Assembly: GCA_002391555.1 (NCBI GenBank)
Contig: DGFG01000111.1
Coordinates: 1-5,039, forward strand
Length of the DNA: 5,039 bases
From: Firmicutes bacterium UBA3906
GTDB lineage: Bacteria; Bacillota; Clostridia; Caldicoprobacterales; DTU083
Reading direction: 5' to 3'
Below the pieces are notes generated by a model. That model was not told the DNA's origin, made no database searches, and was given only the letters and a program-made list of their open reading frames with translations. Shown piece after piece: positions 1 through 3,934 of this stretch (position 1 is its first letter; each line of letters opens with the position of its first letter). The position numbers were made by a program, and so were the translations under genes.

Positions 1-19
1 AGATGTGTATAAGAGACAG
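1..19. other. Tn5/Nextera mosaic-end adapter remnant (sequencing artefact)
   Basis: The first 19 bases, AGATGTGTATAAGAGACAG, are identical to the engineered Tn5 mosaic end used in Nextera/tagmentation libraries. Its place at the very first base of the window marks an untrimmed read end carried into the assembly. It should not be annotated as a natural transposon end. Genomic sequence starts at about base 20. Confidence 0.95.
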
Positions 20-21
20 AT

Positions 22-60
22 TATATCATGTTCGGAGAAAAACTGTCCTATTTAGTATAG
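22..60 (+). CDS. Possible 3' tail of a truncated + strand gene
   Basis: One + strand frame is open from the adapter junction to a TAG stop at 58-60, giving YIMFGEKLSYLV. A rho-independent terminator begins 12-16 bases later, as expected for the last codons of a real gene cut off by the contig edge. There is an internal ATG at 28, but no ribosome binding site supports a separate peptide. Twelve residues are too few to assign a family. The call rests on the stop-plus-terminator arrangement alone. Confidence 0.35.
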   Translation, partial: YIMFGEKLSYLV

Positions 61-71
61 CCTATCCAGGC

Positions 72-105
72 AAAGGGCCGTTGGAATTAAATCCAGCGGC
101 TTTTT
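72..105 (+). terminator. Rho-independent terminator after the truncated left gene
   Basis: GCCGTTGGA (77-85) pairs with TCCAGCGGC (92-100) over 9 bp with one G-U pair and a 6-base loop. Five T follow at 101-105. An AAA run at 72-74 lets the stem extend into the T tract through two wobble pairs, so the hairpin could also work on the - strand. It would close transcription from the gene ending at 60 and insulate the regulator promoter downstream. Confidence 0.75.
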
Positions 106-138
106 GTAAAATATAATTCAATTGGTGTAAAATATTAT

Positions 139-150
139 TTACATATGTAA
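139..150. promoter_or_regulatory. 12-bp perfect palindrome upstream of the regulator promoter
   Basis: TTACATATGTAA is its own reverse complement and ends 7 bases before the -35 hexamer. A dimeric regulator could bind it, and the XRE protein encoded just downstream is the obvious candidate. A 12-bp palindrome of A/T-rich bases also arises readily by chance in DNA of this composition, so an operator role is only inferred. Confidence 0.3.
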
Positions 151-157
151 TATATAC

Positions 158-186
158 TTGACATTTTTCATATACTGTGATATACT
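158..186 (+). promoter_or_regulatory. Near-consensus sigma-A promoter for the XRE operon
   Basis: A consensus -35 TTGACA (158-163) and a -10 TATACT (181-186) are separated by the ideal 17 bases. Transcription would begin near 192-194. The leader would then be only about a dozen bases, with the ribosome binding site (GGAGGTG, 194-200) almost at the RNA 5' end. ATATACT occurs at 152-158, 170-176 and 180-186. The last two are 10 bp apart, about one helical turn, and the third overlaps the -10, which fits an autoregulatory operator. Confidence 0.7.
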
Positions 187-205
187 CTATTGCGGAGGTG
201 GAAAT

Positions 206-412
206 ATGGCAAAAAACATACGTATTAAGATTGCACGAATTGAAAAGGATATGACACAAGCTCAATTAGCAGAAGCTGTTGGTGTTTCCAGACAAACGAT
301 GAGCGCAATCGAAAAAGGTGATTACAATCCAACGATTAAATTGTGTATTGCTATATGCAAAGTTTTAAATAAAACATTAGATGAACTTTTTGGAGGGATT
401 GATTATGAGTAA
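206..412 (+). CDS. Small XRE/Cro-type HTH transcriptional regulator, 68 aa
   Basis: This is a single-domain DNA-binding protein, almost entirely one Cro/C1-type helix-turn-helix. The motif spans about residues 17-38 (TQAQLAEAVGVSRQTMSAIEKG), followed by the usual NPT and LDELF segments. Length is normal for this compact family, which lacks a separate sensing domain. The ATG at 206 is chosen because GGAGGTG lies 5 bases upstream and the protein then begins in the typical way. The in-frame ATG at 158 sits inside the -35 element and would add 16 atypical residues. The stop overlaps the next gene's start by 8 bases, so the two are translationally coupled. In Bacillota such regulators often pair with a small membrane protein and control their own operon, and the repeats in the promoter support self-control here. 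The signal detected is unknown. Confidence 0.92.
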   Translation: MAKNIRIKIARIEKDMTQAQLAEAVGVSRQTMSAIEKGDYNPTIKLCIAICKVLNKTLDELFGGIDYE

Positions 413-848
413 AAAGCAATATGACGAAAAACAAATCATAGAAAGAGGAAAATCGTTTCAATACGCCTTCACTTGTGCTATCGTAGTAAATATTATCATT
501 TATTTATTAAGCGATTTTATTGGAATAGGTTTTGCCAATGGTGCAATCTTTCTGATAAATATAGGTTTGCCAATCGCAATATATACGCTTTCAATGATTA
601 TTAAGAACGGTTATGACGGTGTTTCAAATGCTGGTGAAAAATTGAATATCTCTGCATTGGGCGGTTTCGGAGTTGCTCTGCTGATTATATTTTTGCCTGA
701 CATTATTTCGGGTAAAAAGCTTTTAATAGATAATGCAATGATTACCGAAAGTGCTGGTGCTTTGTTAATTAGTATTTTGACCTTAGTAGTGGTGCTTGTA
801 TATTGGATAAAGAAGCACATTGAGAAGAAAAGCGAAAACGACGAATAA
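405..848 (+). CDS. Small four-helix integral membrane protein linked to the XRE regulator, 147 aa
   Basis: The protein begins with a charged cytoplasmic stretch (DEKQIIERGKSFQ). Four hydrophobic segments follow at about residues 18-38, 43-63, 83-103 and 116-140, then a lysine/glutamate-rich tail. Even helix number and charged ends suggest both termini are cytoplasmic. No catalytic motif is visible. It resembles the loose group of small Bacillota membrane proteins that begin with a DE(R/K)Q...RGK segment and sit directly after a 67-70-aa XRE regulator. I cannot assign a domain number or function. Start: GGAGGG (392-397) stands 7 bases before the ATG at 405. The ATG at 381, eight codons earlier, lacks a site and lies deep in the regulator gene. 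It could modulate or be controlled by the regulator, or act as a stress or immunity membrane protein. All of that is inference. Confidence 0.85.
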   Translation: MSKKQYDEKQIIERGKSFQYAFTCAIVVNIIIYLLSDFIGIGFANGAIFLINIGLPIAIYTLSMIIKNGYDGVSNAGEKLNISALGGFGVALLIIFLPDIISGKKLLIDNAMITESAGALLISILTLVVVLVYWIKKHIEKKSENDE

Positions 849-861
849 GGAGAACTTGGCT

Positions 862-1065
862 ATGAAATGTCCACATTGTAACAGTGAAAATATTGAAGTA
901 GGCTTGAGAATGTTTGAGTCGCTCAACGGAAGTCCGGTTGGCTTTAGATTTAGCAAAGGAATTATGAGTGTAGTGGCACAGATACACTGTGATATATGCA
1001 AAGACTGCAAAACTATAGTAAGAAGTTATATTGTCGAATCTACCGACAAAAAGTGGCTTAAATAA
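862..1065 (+). CDS. Small zinc-ribbon protein, 67 aa
   Basis: A CxxC knuckle at Cys3 and Cys6 (CPHC) and a second at Cys46 and Cys49 (CKDC) form a probable treble-clef or zinc-ribbon site. Cys43 is a possible extra ligand. The 36-residue stretch between them carries the SLNGSPVGFRFSKG segment. The protein ends soon after the second knuckle in a TIVRSYI strand, typical of tiny stand-alone zinc ribbons. The ATG at 862 is supported by AGGAGA at 848-853, which overlaps the membrane gene's stop. It is therefore third in the operon, and a hairpin begins 38 bases after its stop. The in-frame upstream extension to 820 has no start signal and lies inside the membrane gene. Nucleic-acid or protein binding is usual for such folds, but a specific role cannot be stated. 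Confidence 0.85.
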   Translation: MKCPHCNSENIEVGLRMFESLNGSPVGFRFSKGIMSVVAQIHCDICKDCKTIVRSYIVESTDKKWLK

Positions 1066-1103
1066 TTTGTTATAAAAGTAATCCATTTTCCAACACAATA
1101 TCC

Positions 1104-1146
1104 ACGAACACAGGGCAGAGTTTATAATACTCTGCCCTGTGTTCGT
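1104..1146. terminator. Perfect 17-bp hairpin between convergent operons, likely bidirectional terminator
   Basis: The arms at 1104-1120 (ACGAACACAGGGCAGAG) and 1130-1146 are exact reverse complements around a 9-base A/T loop. A T-A pair at the loop base extends the stem to 18 bp. It lies 38 bases after the zinc-ribbon stop and 15 bases after the tnpV-like stop on the other strand, the expected place for a shared terminator. The T tract is weak: only TTTAT continues on the + strand and none on the - strand. Stem strength must do most of the work, or the hairpin has another role. Confidence 0.65.
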
Positions 1147-1161
1147 TTATAAAATAGGTAT

Positions 1162-1539
1162 TCAATTGTAAATAATTTCGTTTTGTATAATTTCTGTAGC
1201 TCGATTATAAATATTGTTGATACGACCAATCCATTCCATTTGGTTATCTGCTTTAAGTTTTTCTGTCACGCCCTCACGCTCTGCCATCTGCTTTACAAGT
1301 AGGGAAAACATTTCTTCTGCCTGCTTATCAAGGTCTGAAAGGTATCTGTTTAGCTTGCCGCTTGTCAGCAGATTTGTGTAAATCACCTTGCGTTGTTGTT
1401 TGATGTACTGGAAGTGTCGCTGTCCCCATAAGCCGATAGGCTGTTGTTCTTCCTCCGGCAACTTTAAGCAAGGAATGTAATAGTCACCCTGCAGTTCGTA
1501 CCAAAGACCGTTCTTTTTATCATAAATAACCTTTTCCAT
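1162..1539 (-). CDS. tnpV: TnpV-like transposon-encoded protein, 125 aa
   Basis: The sequence carries the hallmarks I associate with the TnpV family of clostridial mobilizable elements such as Tn4451/Tn4453. These are an N-terminal YDKKNGLWYELQGDYYIPCL block, IGLWGQRH, a YTNLLTSGKL block and a C-terminal WIGRINNI...EIIYN. It is near full family length (about 120-125 aa). TnpV is not the recombinase: in Tn4451 the large resolvase TnpX moves the element, and TnpV's task is not established. It is small, soluble and rich in charged helices. I chose the ATG at 1539, with AAGGA 9 bases upstream. A GTG two codons earlier (1545) overlaps the preceding stop as GTGA and is the alternative, but its spacing to AAGGA is too short. 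It is last in a three-gene - strand operon. Confidence 0.88.
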   Translation of the reverse strand: MEKVIYDKKNGLWYELQGDYYIPCLKLPEEEQQPIGLWGQRHFQYIKQQRKVIYTNLLTSGKLNRYLSDLDKQAEEMFSLLVKQMAEREGVTEKLKADNQMEWIGRINNIYNRATEIIQNEIIYN

Positions 1540-1541
1540 AA

Positions 1542-1727
1542 TCACGCATCCTTGTATATTACCTTGAATTTCTTTTGTTTCGCATCAATAATTTTCAGCA
1601 AAACCTCATCCACCGCATCAGTGTACTTGCCTTTGGCGATAAGGCTGTTTCTCATTTCGTTTAAGCAGTTCACAACCACCCGCCGTTCAAAATCATCCAA
1701 CGCTATGTAATACTTCTTATTCCGCAT
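1542..1727 (-). CDS. Small conserved mobile-element protein of unknown function, 61 aa
   Basis: This short soluble protein reads MRNKKYYIALDDFERRVVVN, then an amphipathic helix (CLNEMRNSLIAKGKYTDAVDEVLLKI) and a basic end (KQKKFKVIYKD). I have the impression of similar 60-aa proteins beside tnpV-like and DUF6809-like genes in gut Clostridia elements, but can attach no family name and see no catalytic motif. The ATG at 1727 is preceded by AAAGGAG with 8-base spacing. An upstream in-frame ATG at 1772 lies inside the neighbouring gene without a site. Its ribosome binding site touches the stop of the upstream gene, and its TGA is only 2 bases from the tnpV-like ATG, so all three genes are co-transcribed and probably coupled. 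Confidence 0.8.
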   Translation of the reverse strand: MRNKKYYIALDDFERRVVVNCLNEMRNSLIAKGKYTDAVDEVLLKIIDAKQKKFKVIYKDA

Positions 1728-1740
1728 ATCGTTCACTCCT

Positions 1741-2031
1741 TTAGCAAGTCTTGGAATGGGTGTCGATGGCAACGAAGGTGTCGTATGTTAAGTTAGCTCC
1801 CAACCGAAAACCCATCATAAAACTGTCGAGATTAGATTCGCCGTTTACCACGCTCCACGCATTTACAAAGTCGAGAAACTTTTTCTTATTTTCGCCGGAA
1901 AGCGCTTCGGTCAGAAATTCCTCGTTTAACATCAGCACTTCCATTTGCTTCTGCACTGCTTTGTTCTGTTTGGTGCTTCGTGCCTGCGGATCAATGTTGC
2001 CGTAATAAAATTCTTCTATGAATTTACCCAT
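1741..2031 (-). CDS. DUF6809-like mobile-element protein, 96 aa
   Basis: The opening MGKFIEEFYYGNIDPQAR and the later helix ending SFMMGFRLGANLTYDTF match the pattern I recall for the DUF6809 family. These small all-helical proteins are common in integrative and conjugative elements of gut Bacillota, and their function is unknown. Length is close to the family's usual size, with a short divergent tail (AIDTHSKTC). Start at 2031 is firm: AAAGGAGG lies 7 bases upstream. It is first in the - strand operon. The stop is followed 13 bases later by the next ATG, whose ribosome binding site begins at that stop. The family name is from memory and not from a search. Confidence 0.75.
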   Translation of the reverse strand: MGKFIEEFYYGNIDPQARSTKQNKAVQKQMEVLMLNEEFLTEALSGENKKKFLDFVNAWSVVNGESNLDSFMMGFRLGANLTYDTFVAIDTHSKTC

Positions 2032-2060
2032 ATTGTTACCTCCTTTGATTTTCTACCATA

Positions 2061-2089
2061 ATTGTACTCAAAGGTGGTTTAATAGTCGA
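2061..2089 (-). promoter_or_regulatory. Candidate promoter of the DUF6809/tnpV operon
   Basis: On the - strand, a -35-like TCGACT (complement of 2084-2089, 4/6 match) and a -10 TACAAT (complement of 2061-2066, 5/6 match) are 17 bases apart. Transcription would start around 2053-2055. That leaves a leader of about 23 bases carrying the AAAGGAGG site before the ATG at 2031. It is the best-fitting pair in the upstream gap, but the -35 is poor. Confidence 0.45.
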
Positions 2090-2110
2090 ATGTACCGCTA
2101 CAAACACAAA

Positions 2111-2156
2111 AATACCGAGAAAAACCTTTTACAGTTCTTCTCGGTATTCTTTTTTT
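2111..2156. terminator. Rho-independent terminator, probably working in both directions
   Basis: AATACCGAGAA (2111-2121) pairs perfectly with TTCTCGGTATT (2138-2148) over 11 bp with a 16-base loop. Seven T follow on the + strand (2150-2156). Read on the - strand the stem continues into five T. No + strand gene lies upstream for more than 1 kb. Its useful job may be on the - strand, stopping incoming transcription 20-odd bases before the DUF6809/tnpV promoter, or it may be left over from a lost + strand gene. Confidence 0.8.
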
Positions 2157-2292
2157 GGACTTGTCTTTGCTAATACCGGATAATTCAATGCATTAGATGT
2201 AGTTTCTAAATTACTTCCTTATCAGGTGTCAGCTTTTAGATATCCTCTTTTATTTTTAGTGTGGATAAGTTTGTAACAAAGTGTCAATAATT

Positions 2293-2323
2293 ACTCCTAG
2301 ATAATAAAATATTATTTAGGAGT
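2293..2323 (+). promoter_or_regulatory. Hairpin that sequesters the VanW-family gene's ribosome binding site
   Basis: ACTCCTA (2293-2299) pairs with TAGGAGT (2317-2323). The stem continues through one G-U pair and then A-T pairs to a tight loop, giving about 12 bp. The right arm contains AGGAG (2318-2322), the only plausible ribosome binding site for the GTG at 2333, and the left arm is a CTCCT anti-Shine-Dalgarno. In RNA this would limit translation until melted or bypassed. If transcription begins inside it, it would instead be a DNA operator next to the -10. The start site is unknown. Confidence 0.5.
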
Positions 2324-2332
2324 TGTAGTAAA

Positions 2333-3808
2333 GTGGCTTCAGAGGCTAAGAGTAATCCTACTACGAGGGTAAAAAGTAAAATCCTACTTATATCGTCTAT
2401 AACATGCATAGGCCTATTAGTAGCCTTATTAATAGCAATGACTAGCTGGTACTTGTCCAATAGAAATAAGATAAATGATGGTGTCTTTATAGATGAAATG
2501 GATGTTAGTAGGCTAAGCATTGGCCAGGTAAGGGAAATAATTGACGACCATAGCAAAGACCTAAAAGAAAAGTTTTCTATAACCCTTAGATGCATGGGTA
2601 AGGAATGGATATACAAGCACGATGATATAGGCCTTGATTTAGACGTAGAAGGGGCATTAAAGCAGGCCCATATGAAGGGGCGGGAGGGTAGTATCTTTAT
2701 CCAACTAGCAGAAGCAACAGGTCTAAAAGATAGAGAGAGTAAAAATGTAGAAACTAGGTTTATTTATGATAGGGATAAGCTAAGGGCTAAGCTTTATGAA
2801 ATAAAGAACTTAGTAGATAGAGAACCAGTAGATTCTAGGCTTGATTTTTTGCCAGATGAAGACGAAAAGTTTATTATTACTGCTGCTTCAAATGGTGTTT
2901 ACTTTGATATAGAGGCTATTGAAAATATACTTGATATGGCCCTTAATAACAAGCAGCTAAAGGTAAATATTGAGTATGAACCAGAGATCCTAAAGCCAAA
3001 GATCGACTCTAGCTTTTATGAGGGAAAGACTGAGCTTATTGCATCATACAATACTGATCTAGGAAACAGTTCAGAAAATAGGATACATAATGTACTACTT
3101 TCAGCTGAAGCCTTTAATGGTTTGTGTGTAGAGACAGGCCAGCTTGTTTCCTTTAACGATACTGTGGGAAATACAACATTGGAAAATGGATACAGACTAG
3201 CTCCAGTAATCCAGTATGACAAATCCCTAAAGGATGCAGCAGGTGGTGGTGTCTGTCAAACGGCAACAACACTCTATAATGCTGTTTTACTAGCAAATCT
3301 TGAAGTTGTAGAATCTTCAAGACACTCCTTTCCTACCAGCTATGCTCCAAAAGGGCTAGATGCTACTGTATATATGTCTGAACCCTATATTGATCTAAAA
3401 TTTAGAAATACAAGGGACAACCCTATATATATTGCTTCATACTATAGGGACAACAAAATTTATTTTGATATATATGGAGAGCCTCTTAAAGACAATATAC
3501 AGATAAAGCTAAGGACAGAGGAGTATGAGACTTTGGATCCGCCTGAGCCTGAATATATAGAAGATACGGAGGGCAAATATGTTGTGTACGAAGGCGAAAC
3601 ATTTGAAAAGGTTAAGGCAAGGCAAGGCTATAAGGTAAGGGTCTACAAGGACACATATAAAGGAGATAGGTTAATTCAAAGTGATATCTTGTATGACCAT
3701 TTCTATCAGCCAATTAGGGGTGTAATATACATGGGTACCAAGACAGATAGGTTCATACCACAAGAAAAACAGTATGAAAATCAAAATGAGCAAGATAATC
3801 AAACTTAA
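2333..3808 (+). CDS. Membrane-anchored VanW-family protein with C-terminal G5-like region, 491 aa
   Basis: A short basic N-terminus precedes one hydrophobic segment (about residues 17-41). No signal-peptidase site is evident, so the protein should be anchored with its bulk outside the cell. Residues about 50-225 resemble the putative peptidoglycan-binding repeats common in this family (GVFIDEMDVSRLS, YFDIEAIENIL). Residues about 230-375 are the VanW domain, with SFNDTVGNTTLENGY, the signature DAAGGGVCQTATTLYN (Gly304-306, Cys308) and a following SSRHSFPTSYAP. Residues about 400-470 look like a G5 domain (VVYEGETFEKVKARQGYKVRVYK). Architecture and length match clostridial YoaR/VanW proteins linked to the cell wall, whose biochemical role is unsettled. 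The start is GTG at 2333 with AGGAG 10 bases upstream. No van resistance genes are nearby, so the name does not imply glycopeptide resistance. It appears monocistronic. Confidence 0.9.
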   Translation: MASEAKSNPTTRVKSKILLISSITCIGLLVALLIAMTSWYLSNRNKINDGVFIDEMDVSRLSIGQVREIIDDHSKDLKEKFSITLRCMGKEWIYKHDDIGLDLDVEGALKQAHMKGREGSIFIQLAEATGLKDRESKNVETRFIYDRDKLRAKLYEIKNLVDREPVDSRLDFLPDEDEKFIITAASNGVYFDIEAIENILDMALNNKQLKVNIEYEPEILKPKIDSSFYEGKTELIASYNTDLGNSSENRIHNVLLSAEAFNGLCVETGQLVSFNDTVGNTTLENGYRLAPVIQYDKSLKDAAGGGVCQTATTLYNAVLLANLEVVESSRHSFPTSYAPKGLDATVYMSEPYIDLKFRNTRDNPIYIASYYRDNKIYFDIYGEPLKDNIQIKLRTEEYETLDPPEPEYIEDTEGKYVVYEGETFEKVKARQGYKVRVYKDTYKGDRLIQSDILYDHFYQPIRGVIYMGTKTDRFIPQEKQYENQNEQDNQT

Positions 3809-3883
3809 GTATACTGAGAGTATGAGACATTAATAGTATATAAGATGGATAGGTAAAGAATATATGTTTAAATACTATAATAG

Positions 3884-3913
3884 AAGAGGAGCATATAGGA
3901 TGCTCCTCTTTTT
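3884..3913 (+). terminator. Rho-independent terminator of the VanW-family gene
   Basis: AAGAGGAGCAT (3884-3894) pairs perfectly with ATGCTCCTCTT (3900-3910) around a 5-base loop, with T at 3909-3913. It lies 75 bases after the VanW-family stop and 21 bases beyond the acyl-CoA synthetase stop on the other strand. It probably serves the + strand chiefly. On the - strand the trailing CTATTATAG is a poor T tract, so termination there would be weaker. Confidence 0.8.
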
Positions 3914-3934
3914 AATGTTTTAAGTTTAATGTTA

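Larger units (their letters stand above)
2032..2332. other. 301-base gene-free interval between mobile operon and chromosome-like genes
   Basis: No convincing coding sequence is present on either strand. The interval holds the - strand promoter and ribosome binding site (2039-2089), a two-way terminator (2111-2156), about 135 bases of A/T-rich DNA with nothing recognisable (2157-2292), and the hairpin over the VanW ribosome binding site (2293-2323). Weak promoter-like pairs for the VanW gene exist, such as TGGATA (2262-2267) with AATAAT (2286-2291) at 18-base spacing, but none is convincing. I found no clear attachment site or terminal inverted repeat, although the edge of the mobile element may lie here. 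Confidence 0.6.

Noticed and set aside
1..20. Natural Tn5-type transposon end
   Set aside because: The sequence is the engineered mosaic end, sits exactly at the first base and has no transposon genes beside it. Library adapter is the simple explanation.
158..205. 16-residue N-terminal extension of the XRE regulator from the ATG at 158
   Set aside because: The ATG would need to lie upstream of the mapped-looking promoter, whose -35 begins at 158, and it has no ribosome binding site. The ATG at 206 has a strong one and gives the normal family start.
820..861. Upstream start for the zinc-ribbon protein at 820
   Set aside because: The extension is read from within the membrane protein gene, has no ribosome binding site, and the family's CPHC knuckle normally sits at the N-terminus, as with the start at 862.
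769..1098. Overlapping - strand open frames of 109 and 75 codons
   Set aside because: They run antisense across the zinc-ribbon gene and the end of the membrane gene, have no ribosome binding sites and show no recognisable protein pattern.
1751..2005. 84-codon + strand open frame
   Set aside because: It is antisense to the DUF6809-like gene, which has a strong ribosome binding site and family resemblance. The + frame has neither.
2157..2292. CRISPR array, tRNA or other structured RNA in the gene-free interval
   Set aside because: No repeated units, cloverleaf pattern or conserved RNA motif could be seen in this A/T-rich stretch.
2284..2616. 110-codon - strand open frame over the VanW gene start
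   Set aside because: Its hydrophobic content is the reverse complement of the VanW protein's N-terminal coding sequence, and it lacks a start signal.
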